Assembly (NCBI GenBank): GCA_038215555.1
Contig: JBBQQT010000095.1
Span: 1-14,420, forward strand
Direction: 5' to 3'
Source of the DNA: PFJX01 sp038215555
GTDB lineage: Bacteria; Pseudomonadota; Gammaproteobacteria; Burkholderiales; Thiobacillaceae
DNA length: 14,420 nt
Position 1 is the stretch's first letter. Every line of letters starts with the position of its first letter. This document shows positions 6,553 through 13,195 of the stretch, one piece after another. Made by a program: the position numbers and the translations under genes. The notes under the pieces are model-generated. The model was not told the DNA's origin and searched no databases. It saw only the letters and a list, made by a program, of their open reading frames with translations.

Positions 6553-7869
6553 ATGACTAACGCCCAATGGTTCATCCTCGTAGGCAGCCTGTTGCTCGTC
6601 ATGGGCGTGATGGCCACTGTCCTCAAACGCCTGCCGGTTACATCGGCCATTATTTATCTGGCGGTGGGGTTGCTGGTGGGGCCAACGGTCCTCGATTTGT
6701 TTCATTTCAATCCGCTCAAGCAATCGGCACTCCTGGAAGTGCTGACCGAAGTGGCGGTGCTGATTTCCCTGTTTGCTGCAGGCGTCAAAATGCCGGTGCC
6801 ATTCACTTTTGCGCGTTGGCGGGCTCCCGTTTTGCTGGCAACGGTTACGATGGCGGTTTCGGTCGGGATGGTCGCTGCATTCGCTTGTTTCATCCTTGGC
6901 CTGCCACTGGGTGCGGGGATTTTGCTGGGGGCCATCCTTGCTCCGACCGATCCGGTTCTTGCGACTGACGTTCAAAGCCGTCATCCCGGCGACCGCGATC
7001 AATTGCGCTTCACCTTGACCTCCGAAGCAGGCATGAATGACGGCACCGCCTTTCCATTTGTGATGCTGGGAATGGGCTTGCTGGGACTGCACGAAATCGG
7101 CGATTTCGGCCTGCAATGGGTTCTGGTCGACCTGCTGTGGGCCACGCTGGGCGGCATTGCCATCGGCGTGCTTGCCGGGGTCGCATTGGCGCGTCTGGGA
7201 TGGTGGCTGCGCGGGGAACAACGCCAGCATGAACTTCTGGATGATTTTCTCGGGCTTGGCTTGATCGGGCTGGTGTACGGTTTGAGTGTGCAGGTGCATG
7301 CATGGGGATTTCTGGCCGTGTTTTTCGCCGCTGTCGCACTGCGCCAGACTGAGCTGAAGCTTGCCAATATCCCCAAAGACTTCCCTGATTTGCGCTCTCC
7401 GCAGGAAATCAAACGTGCAGATTCAATCAATCCTGACCCCGACGTGTCGCCAACCGTCAGCCAAGGGTCACTCGTTTTCAAGGAACATCTGGAGCGCTTG
7501 TCTGAACTCATGCTGGTCCTGCTTCTGGGCGGAATGCTTTATCTCGATTCGTGGAGTTGGCAGGCGGTGGCTTTGGCATTGTTCCTGTTCATGGTGGCGC
7601 GTCCGCTCAGCGTCTATATCGGCCTGCTCGGTACCCACACATCGTGGCGCATGCACGGCATGACGGGATGGTTCGGGGTGCGCGGCATCGGTTCACTCTA
7701 CTACCTGATGTACGCCATCCAGCACGGACTGCCTGAACCCATGGCGCTGGAGTTGATTCAACTGACATTGATCGTGGTCACGTTGTCGATCCTGCTACAC
7801 GGCACCAGTGTCAAACCGCTGATGAGCCGTTTCTGGCGGCGTCACAAGCAGAGATCAACGCCACCCTGA
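6553..7869 (+). CDS. Monovalent cation/proton antiporter, CPA1 (NhaP-like) family
   Basis: An inner-membrane protein of 438 residues that probably exchanges Na+ or K+ for H+. It has about 12 hydrophobic segments. The family ion-binding region is visible as LAPTDPVLATDVQ (129-141), the TDP unwound-helix motif, and as TSEAGMNDGTAFPFV (156-170), with the conserved Asn162-Asp163 pair. GVRGIGSLYYLMYA in the last third matches the conserved GxRG segment of CPA1 proteins. A hydrophilic loop of about 45 residues (roughly 268-312) lies between transmembrane segments. The tail is short (RRHKQRSTPP), so the large cytosolic regulatory domains of some NhaP2 proteins are absent. The ATG lacks a good ribosome binding site; see the leader ORF at 6469. 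It appears monocistronic. The ion specificity cannot be read from sequence. Confidence 0.88.
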   Translation: MTNAQWFILVGSLLLVMGVMATVLKRLPVTSAIIYLAVGLLVGPTVLDLFHFNPLKQSALLEVLTEVAVLISLFAAGVKMPVPFTFARWRAPVLLATVTMAVSVGMVAAFACFILGLPLGAGILLGAILAPTDPVLATDVQSRHPGDRDQLRFTLTSEAGMNDGTAFPFVMLGMGLLGLHEIGDFGLQWVLVDLLWATLGGIAIGVLAGVALARLGWWLRGEQRQHELLDDFLGLGLIGLVYGLSVQVHAWGFLAVFFAAVALRQTELKLANIPKDFPDLRSPQEIKRADSINPDPDVSPTVSQGSLVFKEHLERLSELMLVLLLGGMLYLDSWSWQAVALALFLFMVARPLSVYIGLLGTHTSWRMHGMTGWFGVRGIGSLYYLMYAIQHGLPEPMALELIQLTLIVVTLSILLHGTSVKPLMSRFWRRHKQRSTPP

Positions 7870-7884
7870 TTAACGTGAAACACA

Positions 7885-7997
7885 GTAGGAGCGGTCTTCA
7901 GCCGCGATGCGCGCTAGCGCAAGTCGCAACCCTACGCCAAGACCCTGTGTTGCGGTTTGCTCGTCGCGTGCATATCGCGGCTGAAGACCGCTCCTAC
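7885..7997. repeat. 113-bp REP/MITE-like element with perfect 24-bp inverted ends
   Basis: The arms at 7885-7908 and 7974-7997 are exact reverse complements, beginning GTAGGAGCGGTCTTCAGCCG on the + strand. They enclose 65 bases that include the perfect palindrome GCGCTAGCGC (7911-7920). Repeats with GTAGGAGCGG...TCAGCCGCGA ends are familiar from xanthomonads and pseudomonads as non-coding dispersed palindromes; that comparison is from memory. It lies 15 bases after the antiporter stop and could act as a transcript-stabilising or terminating structure. There is no coding capacity. Confidence 0.9.
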
Positions 7998-8003
7998 GCA
8001 GTT

Positions 8004-8056
8004 GGGCCGTGAGCTTGTCGAACGGTCGAAGGGCCCCACGATCGAAGTGCCCTTCG
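8004..8056. repeat. Second dispersed-repeat fragment with an 8-bp stem
   Basis: The segment GTGAGCTTGTCGAACGGTCG (8009-8028) and the following GAAGGGC resemble the common environmental-proteobacterial repeat whose complement reads CCCTTCGACAAGCTCA. CGAAGGGC (8027-8034) pairs with GCCCTTCG (8049-8056) across a 14-base loop. It follows the 113-bp element by only a few bases, so this intergenic space has accumulated at least two repeat types. The family assignment is from memory and moderate at best. Confidence 0.5.
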
Positions 8057-8163
8057 CCCGTGCGCTAGCGAACAGACGTTTACAACCCAATGCGTCACAT
8101 TGAGTAGAAGAAGGGACAGGGTCGCGGTAGTTTGGCGACTGCTTTTGCAACGTTCCCAAGCGT

Positions 8164-8182
8164 GCTTGAACGTGTTTCAAGC
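8164..8182 (+). promoter_or_regulatory. Small inverted repeat upstream of the DsrC-like gene
   Basis: GCTTGAA (8164-8170) and TTCAAGC (8176-8182) form a perfect 7-bp inverted repeat with a 5-base spacer, 23 bases before ATG 8206. It could be an operator or a leader hairpin. It resembles a TTGA-TCAA dyad but the spacing is 7, not the 6 of a standard FNR/CRP site, so no regulator is assigned. Confidence 0.4.
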
Positions 8183-8205
8183 GATTGAACAAGAGAGGAT
8201 TGACG

Positions 8206-8574
8206 ATGAACTATGCCGCTGAAAATTTTATCCGCCCGGGTTACGAAACCATGCCGATTCCCGATTTTCCGCATGCCCCGATTGACTGGTCGCGGGAAGA
8301 TGCCGAGGTGCTGGCCCAGAGCGAAGGCCTGACACTGACAGAAGCACACTGGCAAGTCGTGCGTGCATTGCAGGCGTTCTATGCACGCCATGAGGAATCC
8401 GCTTTGAATGCGCGCGAGCTGCACGATGCACTGGATGAAGATTTCCAGCACGCCGGCGGCATCAAATATCTCTACACCCTGTTTCCCAAGGGACCGCTAG
8501 CACAAGGATGCCTGCTCGCTGGTCTGGAACCGCCGGCGGGGACGCAGGACAAGGGATTCGGCAGTGCGGTTTAA
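8206..8574 (+). CDS. DsrC/TusE-family sulfur-carrier-like protein with atypical C-terminus
   Basis: Proteins of this fold carry sulfur as a persulfide or trisulfide on C-terminal cysteines: DsrC in dissimilatory sulfur metabolism, TusE in tRNA 2-thiolation. The 122 residues show the family core: FPHAPIDWSREDAEVLAQSE (21-40), then LTLTEAHWQVVRALQAFYA (42-60), and GGIKYLYTLFPKGPLAQGC (84-102). Cys102 corresponds to the inner cysteine of DsrC. Eleven residues on, where DsrC and TusE have the near-terminal redox cysteine, this protein has Thr113, followed by a nine-residue extension QDKGFGSAV. That is the reverse of TusE, which keeps only the terminal cysteine. The start ATG 8206 is chosen over TTG 8185 because AGAGGA lies seven bases upstream. 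No dsr or tus genes are nearby. A regulatory or divergent sulfur-related role is likelier than canonical TusE activity. Confidence 0.87.
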   Translation: MNYAAENFIRPGYETMPIPDFPHAPIDWSREDAEVLAQSEGLTLTEAHWQVVRALQAFYARHEESALNARELHDALDEDFQHAGGIKYLYTLFPKGPLAQGCLLAGLEPPAGTQDKGFGSAV

Positions 8575-8599
8575 GCGCTCCGTACGGATGTATTCAACA

Positions 8600-8815
8600 T
8601 CAATAAGGATCTGGTGAAATGCCGTCCGTATAAGCCAGTTCCAGGCAAACAGGAGGTACGCCTTCTGCATTGGTTGGGCTGGTAATGGGCGGAATCATGG
8701 AAATATGGAAATGACCGAGCTTGATGCGGTACTGGATGTCGATGAAATCGCGCTCCCATGGGGAAACGTGGTCAAGTGCTTCAATATCAAGCCCGGGTTG
8801 GTCATGGCAGGCCGT
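8600..8815 (-). pseudogene. Coding-like remnant without a start, - strand
   Basis: On the - strand an open stretch of about 72 codons runs from just after a TGA (8816-8818) to a TGA at 8600-8602. It reads CHDQPGLDIEALDHVSPWER, then DFIDIQYRIKLGHFHISMIP and onward to ISPDPY. The residue mix looks like real protein rather than a shadow frame, but there is no ATG, GTG or TTG before the internal Met, so it is probably the tail of a decayed gene. I recognise no family. It is listed because nothing else explains the stretch; it could be chance. Confidence 0.25.
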
Positions 8816-8900
8816 TCATGAGTGAGCGTGGCCTCGATATTTTGCAGTTTGTCACGCTGCATACGAGGCCAAGCACAGAGAAGGCAAGTCTGTTTCCGGA

Positions 8901-9125
8901 AAGGTCCAGTCAATCTGGAAGCCCGAAGTTCAATCCTGTCCAATGACTTTGGAAGATGAAGCGCGCACGCATCTGAATTCCATTCATTACGACCCGGTCA
9001 GGCATGGCCCGGTCGAGCGTGCGGCGCATTACGCTTGGTCGAGCCTGGTCGTGCACGCCCCGCCGGTAGGGGTGGCGAAAGTGGTCAGGGTGCTGTATCG
9101 AACGGTACTGTGTGTTTCACGCTAA
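8901..9125 (+). pseudogene. C-terminal relic of a REP-associated tyrosine transposase (RAYT)
   Basis: RAYT (Y1-type, IS200-like) proteins mobilise REP palindromes. The frame containing EDEARTHLNSIHYDPVRHGP and then VERAAHYAWSSL matches the conserved C-terminal RAYT segment H-D-YIHYNPVKHG-VERA-DW--SS. SIWKPEV just upstream fits the preceding IWQ-RFW segment. The catalytic HUH motif (usually LPDHLH), the Tyr and the N-terminal half are not found in the upstream 300 bases, so only about 60 residues remain and then read into unrelated sequence up to a stop at 9125. ATG 8943 is internal to the homology and not a real start. The 113-bp palindrome 900 bases upstream is the kind of element RAYTs act on, but a link is inference. 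Confidence 0.75.
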
Positions 9126-9188
9126 CGCAGACTTCTACAAGCAAGCACTCGTGGTTTACGCTGTGCATCACCGCCAGGAGACACCGAG

Positions 9189-9830
9189 ATGCACGACCGC
9201 CCGCAATCCAGCACTGAAGAAAAAGCCAACAGCCTGAGTCATGGCTTGGGCTTTCTGCTGGCGTTGGCCGCCGCGCCGGTACTTATCGTTTCTGCAGCAC
9301 GCCATGGCGATGCGGCGAACATCGTCGGCGTCAGTGTGTTCGCCGTCACCATGATCCTGTTGTACTTCAGCTCGGCGCTGTATCACGCGCTGCCGCCTGG
9401 GCAGGCAAAACTTCGTTGCGCCAAGATCGACCACGGCGCCATCTACTTGTTCATCGCCGGCAGCTATACGCCGTTCGCACTCGGCGTTTTGCATGGCGCC
9501 TGGGGCTGGACGCTGTTCGGGCTGATCTGGGGGCTGGCCGGCATCGGCTTGGCGCTGAAAGCATTCAACCGGCTGTCGCACCCCATTCTTTCCACCGGCC
9601 TATATCTGGCGATGGGCTGGCTGGTGGTGATTGCGGCGGTGCCATTGCTCGAACGCGTCGCCCCCGCCGGCCTGACATGGCTGGTCGCCGGCGGTGTCAC
9701 CTACACCGCCGGCGTGGTGTTTTATCTGACTGACGCGCGGTTGAAATTCGGCCATTTCATCTGGCACTTGTTCGTTATGGTCGGCACCGCCTGCCATTTC
9801 TTCGCGGTGCTGGGGTATTCGGGCAGGTAA
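9189..9830 (+). CDS. Hemolysin III / PAQR-family integral membrane protein
   Basis: A 213-residue inner-membrane protein with seven predicted transmembrane segments. The family motifs are present: EKANSLSHGLGF (11-22), SSALYH with His66 (61-66), KIDHGAIYLFIAGSYTPF (79-96), and GHFIWHLFVMVGTACHF near the C-terminus with His189 and His193 as HxxxH. In the structurally studied PAQR receptors, the SxxxH His and the HxxxH pair hold a catalytic-type zinc, so all three ligands are conserved here. The bacterial role is unclear; the name hemolysin III is historical and does not show haemolysis. The ATG follows CAGGAGA, a good ribosome binding site, by seven bases. The stop TAA abuts the stop of the convergent DUF2721 gene with no bases between. 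Confidence 0.93.
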   Translation: MHDRPQSSTEEKANSLSHGLGFLLALAAAPVLIVSAARHGDAANIVGVSVFAVTMILLYFSSALYHALPPGQAKLRCAKIDHGAIYLFIAGSYTPFALGVLHGAWGWTLFGLIWGLAGIGLALKAFNRLSHPILSTGLYLAMGWLVVIAAVPLLERVAPAGLTWLVAGGVTYTAGVVFYLTDARLKFGHFIWHLFVMVGTACHFFAVLGYSGR

Positions 9831-10271
9831 TCACGGTGGCCCGATGCGCAGCGTGTGGGTGGCGACATGTACCTCGCGCAGAAAACTGACGATGCCGCTG
9901 CTCAGCGCGATCATCGCCAGCACGAACAGCGTGCCGACTAGCCAGCGCAGATTGCTTCCTAACAGTGCGTCGATGAACAGCGCGGCGATCAGCGCACAAA
10001 CCAGCAGCGCCGAGAGCGCACAGAGGTTAATCGCCCAACTGGTGAATTGGGCGCGATGCGAGAGGTTGCTGAATTCCCGTCGAGCTTTCGCGCGTTCGTC
10101 CTCGCCCAGCTTGCTCCAGTTGCTCTCGACAAAACGGGCGCGATCGATGATGCGTGCGAGCCGGTTCGCCATGACTGAAAGCAGCGAACCAATGCCGGTG
10201 AGCAGAAATACCGGTGCGATGGCAAGCTGGATGACATGGGCAATGGTGGTGATGTCCTGGTCGGCGAGCAA
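9831..10271 (-). CDS. DUF2721-family membrane protein
   Basis: Protein of about 146 residues with DITTIAHVIQLAIAPVFLLT at its start followed by a GIGSLLSVMANRLARIIDRA segment, the signature of DUF2721. A cytosolic charged stretch follows (RFVESNWSKLGEDERAKARR), then two more hydrophobic helices (about INLCALSALLVCALIAALFI and LRWLVGTLFVLAMIAL). Function is unknown in the family. The start is placed at TTG (10271-10269) because GAGGAG lies six bases upstream and family members begin at this point. The frame stays open upstream to 10385 with an ATG at 10340, but that extension has no family similarity and a poorer ribosome binding site. It is the only intact gene on the - strand in the window and converges on the PAQR gene. 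Confidence 0.87.
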   Translation of the reverse strand: MLADQDITTIAHVIQLAIAPVFLLTGIGSLLSVMANRLARIIDRARFVESNWSKLGEDERAKARREFSNLSHRAQFTSWAINLCALSALLVCALIAALFIDALLGSNLRWLVGTLFVLAMIALSSGIVSFLREVHVATHTLRIGPP

Positions 10272-10665
10272 GGTTATCTCCTCTTCAAGCCCCAACCGTT
10301 GAACTCTGTGCCAGCCAGATGGAGGAAACACACGAAACATCGAATCTTCTCGGCGGCACTGGCCGCACCGCAATCTGAAGTTCACCCATTGCGGCGGGAT
10401 GCATGTTGATCGTCATTTCCCGGCCCGGTCTGTTCGCTGCAAGACATAGCGTGCGTCCTGCGCGATCGCCTAGTCTGCTGCCAGCGCAATGTGGTTCAGC
10501 GTACCGACGAAGCCTGATCTTGCGACTAGCCTGAGAGCGCATCCAAGGTGGGCAGGGTGTCTGTCTTTTCGGTGATATTGAAAAGCAGGCCGTATCAGCC
10601 CGCTCCGCCAAGGCATGCTCGATTGGCAATTTCGCCAGTCGAATTCCGAATTAAAGGAATTTGCG
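10272..10665. other. Divergent intergenic region, 394 bp
   Basis: This stretch separates the - strand DUF2721 gene from the + strand Met-rich gene and should hold both promoters. The DUF2721 ribosome binding site is at 10278-10283. The AAGGAA before ATG 10666 is at the other end. I saw no tRNA, repeat, strong hairpin or convincing -35/-10 pair in between; short open frames here look like chance. Confidence 0.5.
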
Positions 10666-11160
10666 ATGAACCTGATCAAACCCAATTTGTTGGCTGTCCT
10701 GTTGCTGGCAGTTGCCAGCGTGCCTGCAACCGTTATGGCGGACGCAACCATCATGCCCGCAGCCGAGACTGCCGCGCCCGCTGCCGAGACCAGCAAGCCT
10801 GCCGTCAACCTGCCGGCAGAACGCATGGAATTGATGCAAAAAATGCGTGCTCGCAAGATCGAGATGATGCAGACCAACGACCCGGCCAAGTGCGAGTCGA
10901 TGATGGATGCGCAGATGAAAGACAGGGAAGCCCTGGAGCAGATGGGACTTCCCGCTGGTGGTATGGGCATGATGCGTTCGGGGGCAGGCATGATGCGTCC
11001 GGGGGCAGGCATGATGAATTCAGGTGGCCCAACCGACCGCAAGATGATGCAGGACGGAAATCGTTCACGGCTTGACGACACCAACGATCAACGCCTGGAC
11101 ACCATGGAAAAACGCCTGGACATGATGCAAATGATGTTGCAGATGATGCTGAACCGTTGA
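10666..11160 (+). CDS. Exported methionine-rich protein
   Basis: A 164-residue protein with a clear Sec signal peptide (MNLIKPNLLAVLLLAVASVP..., likely cut after VMA at residue 25). The mature part is very rich in Met (28 of 164 residues overall), has one Cys (76), and a run of three heptads GMMRSGA, GMMRPGA, GMMNSGG (101-121). The C-terminus (RLDTMEKRLDMMQMMLQMML) looks like an amphipathic coiled coil. Met-rich periplasmic proteins often bind Cu(I) or Ag(I) or act as methionine oxidation sinks, but no known family was recognised, so that is inference. ATG 10666 is chosen over the upstream TTG 10615 because AAAGGAA precedes it and the signal peptide begins exactly there. The next gene starts 70 bases downstream after a hairpin without a U-tract, so co-transcription is possible. 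Confidence 0.82.
   Translation: MNLIKPNLLAVLLLAVASVPATVMADATIMPAAETAAPAAETSKPAVNLPAERMELMQKMRARKIEMMQTNDPAKCESMMDAQMKDREALEQMGLPAGGMGMMRSGAGMMRPGAGMMNSGGPTDRKMMQDGNRSRLDDTNDQRLDTMEKRLDMMQMMLQMMLNR
10966..11028 (+). repeat. Three 21-bp tandem repeats inside the Met-rich gene
   Basis: Units at 10966-10986, 10987-11007 and 11008-11028 read GGCATGATGCGTTCGGGGGC-, GGCATGATGCGTCCGGGGGC- and a diverged GGCATGATGAATTCAGGTGG-. The first two differ by one base. Being a multiple of three, they expand the protein in heptads without changing frame. Confidence 0.9.
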
Positions 11161-11181
11161 ACGAGTAAGTCTCTCTCCGGC

Positions 11182-11209
11182 GCGTTCCGCCGTTTCGAAG
11201 GTGGAACGC
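11182..11209 (+). promoter_or_regulatory. Hairpin between the Met-rich and transporter genes
   Basis: GCGTTCCGCC (11182-11191) pairs with GGTGGAACGC (11200-11209) over ten positions, one a G-T pair, with loop GTTTCGAA. There is no T-run after it, so it is not a classic intrinsic terminator; it may stabilise or partly attenuate the transcript. It lies 22 bases before the transporter ATG. Confidence 0.45.
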
Positions 11210-11230
11210 ATCACAGCCAGGAAACCTCAA

Positions 11231-12319
11231 ATGAACGTCGATCAACGTATTCTGCAATTCGCCCAATTAGCCGCCATCGCGCTGGTTTTCTTCACTTGCT
11301 ACGCGGTCTTGCACCCGTTCATTCCGGCGATTTTGTTTGCGGCCGTGATCTGCATTTCGACCTGGCCGTTGTATCTGCATCTGCGCCATGCCCTGCACGA
11401 AAAATCGAGCCTGGCGGCGCTGCTGATGGTGCTCTTGTTGATTGTGCTGGTGATCGTACCGTCAGCGCTGCTGGCGGTCAGCCTGGCCGGAAATGTGACG
11501 ATGATGTTTGACGCGACGCGGGAATTTCTTGAACGCGGTCCGATTGCGCCACCGTCCTGGCTGAAACAAACGCCCTTGTTTGGCGAGCAACTGTTCGACT
11601 ATTGGCTAGGCTTCGCTTCTGGCGGCAAGGAAGCGGTGGCGTTGTTCAAGGAGTTGCTCGAACCGACTCGGCATTTCCTGCTCAGTATCGGCAATGCCAT
11701 CGGCCAGAGTTTGCTGCAAATGGCGTTTGCCGCTTTTGTCGGTTTCTTCTTCTACCGCGACGGCGAAGCCTTGGTACAGATGCTGCACAATGGTTTGGTT
11801 AAGCTGTCCGGCGGCCTGGGTGAAGAACTGTTGACTACCATTCACCAAGTCATCGCCGGTGTCGTGCAGGGCATTTTTGGCGCCGCGCTGGCGCAGGCCA
11901 TCGTCGCCGTGATCGGTTTCATGATCGCCGGCGTTCCGGGCGCTTTTCTGCTGGGCGCCGCCACCTTCTTCCTCTCCATCACCCCGATCGGCCCGCCCCT
12001 GCTCTGGGGTGGCGCCAGCGTTTGGCTGCTGTATCAAGGTTCCTGGGGCTGGGCGATCTTCATGGTTTTGTGGGGTGTGTTTGCGATCAGCAGCATCGAC
12101 AATCTGGTCAAGCCATACCTGATCAGCCGGGGCAGCAGTTTGTCGCTGTTGTTGATCACGCTGGGCGTATTCGGCGGCATTGTCGCTTTCGGCTTCATCG
12201 GCCTGTTCATCGGCCCGCCGATCCTCGCCGTCGGTCTGACGTTGCTGCGGTTGTGGACGGTGCATCCGGTAGTGGAAACGGAGATTCTTCTGCCGCCTGG
12301 CGGTCCTTATGTTCGCTAA
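11231..12319 (+). CDS. AI-2E (PerM/YdiK) family transporter
   Basis: A 362-residue inner-membrane protein of the AI-2E family, named after E. coli TqsA, with substrate unknown for most members. It has the usual eight or so hydrophobic segments: two at the N-terminus (about 8-50), one near 60-85, a central soluble stretch (about 88-150), then FAAFVGFFFYRDGEAL, and a C-terminal block with FFLSITPIGPPLLWGGASVW and SSIDNLVKPYLISRGSSLSL, which match the conserved family P-x-G and D-N-x-x-K-P motifs. It ends GLFIGPPILAVGLTLLRLW plus a short tail. ATG 11231 is chosen over GTG 11201 because AGGAAA lies a few bases before it and the upstream codons are in the hairpin. The C-terminal stop is followed by 118 non-coding bases. 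Confidence 0.9.
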   Translation: MNVDQRILQFAQLAAIALVFFTCYAVLHPFIPAILFAAVICISTWPLYLHLRHALHEKSSLAALLMVLLLIVLVIVPSALLAVSLAGNVTMMFDATREFLERGPIAPPSWLKQTPLFGEQLFDYWLGFASGGKEAVALFKELLEPTRHFLLSIGNAIGQSLLQMAFAAFVGFFFYRDGEALVQMLHNGLVKLSGGLGEELLTTIHQVIAGVVQGIFGAALAQAIVAVIGFMIAGVPGAFLLGAATFFLSITPIGPPLLWGGASVWLLYQGSWGWAIFMVLWGVFAISSIDNLVKPYLISRGSSLSLLLITLGVFGGIVAFGFIGLFIGPPILAVGLTLLRLWTVHPVVETEILLPPGGPYVR

Positions 12320-12437
12320 CAAACAGACGGACGGGCATGGAACGTGGAAAACTAGCGCTTGGAAGAACTCTCCACATGACGCTGGCAACCAGCGCCCGCA
12401 ACACACGCCGGCATCGGCTGGCAACAGGAACCCCAAC

Positions 12438-13163
12438 ATGGCCAGCACCCATGAACCAAAACAGAATCATCTTCTGGCCGCCTTGCTGGACACTGAGTTC
12501 GATCGCCTGGCGCCGCATCTGGAATGCGTGCCGATGTTGCTGGGCGATGTGCTCTATGAGTCCGGCGCCCGGATGCAGCATGTCTTTTTCCCCACCAGCG
12601 CAATCGTCTCGTTGCATTACGTGCTGGAAAACGGCGGCTCGTCTGAAATCGCGGGTGTGGGCAATGAAGGCATCGTCGGGGTTTCGCTGTTCATGGGTGG
12701 CGACACCACGCCGAGCCGCGCCGTGGTACTGACCGGCGGGCATGGCTACCGGATCAAGTCGCATTATTTGCTGGAAGAATTCAATCGCGGCGGCCCGGTG
12801 ATGCGGCTGTTTTTGCGCTATACCCAGGCGCTGCTCACGCACATGTCGCAGACCGCCGTGTGCAATCGCCATCATTCGGTGGAACAGCAATTGTGCCGCT
12901 GGCTGTTGCTGACGCTGGATCGTTGCCCCACCAATGAATTGACCATGACCCAGGAATTGATCGCCAACATGCTGGGCGTGCGCCGCGAAGGTGTCACCGA
13001 GGCGGCCGGCAAGCTGCAAAGCCAGGGCTTTATCAGTTATCGACGTGGCCATATCACCGTATTGAACCGGGCCGGCCTGGAAAGCCACGTTTGCGAGTGT
13101 TACGGCGTGGTCAAGAAAGAATTTGCGCGTTTGTTGTCGGATGTGGCCCCGCGCCGAGGCTAG
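12438..13163 (+). CDS. Crp/Fnr-family transcriptional regulator
   Basis: A 241-residue cytoplasmic DNA-binding protein. The N-terminal half (about 12-125) is a cNMP-binding-type beta-roll with GDVLYESGARMQHVFFPTSA (36-55) and VGNEGIVGVSLFMGG (74-88). The linker helix carries CNRHHSVEQQLCRWLLLTLD (142-161), typical of a subgroup of proteobacterial Crp/Fnr proteins. The winged helix-turn-helix is at about 168-210, with recognition helix around RREGVTEAAGKLQSQG (182-197). There is no N-terminal Cys cluster, so it is not an oxygen-sensing FNR with a 4Fe-4S centre, and the cAMP-contact residues of CRP are not evident; the effector is unknown. ATG 12438 is used since AGGAA lies before it; the frame is open from 12309 but the extra 43 residues look non-conserved. 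It precedes the sensor kinase by 32 bases. Confidence 0.9.
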   Translation: MASTHEPKQNHLLAALLDTEFDRLAPHLECVPMLLGDVLYESGARMQHVFFPTSAIVSLHYVLENGGSSEIAGVGNEGIVGVSLFMGGDTTPSRAVVLTGGHGYRIKSHYLLEEFNRGGPVMRLFLRYTQALLTHMSQTAVCNRHHSVEQQLCRWLLLTLDRCPTNELTMTQELIANMLGVRREGVTEAAGKLQSQGFISYRRGHITVLNRAGLESHVCECYGVVKKEFARLLSDVAPRRG

Positions 13164-13195
13164 CGCTCAATGCAATTTAATCAAGGTTAATACCT

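Noticed and set aside
8758..8946. 62-codon + frame before the RAYT relic
   Set aside because: No similarity, no ribosome binding site, and it ends inside the relic in another frame.
11182..11209. Intrinsic terminator after the Met-rich gene
   Set aside because: The hairpin is good but no T-run follows, so it is kept only as a structure.
11606..13088. Long - strand frames (280 and 293 codons) opposite the transporter and Crp/Fnr genes
   Set aside because: Both mirror well-recognised + strand genes and are rich in Gln, His and Arg, as GC-rich antisense frames usually are.
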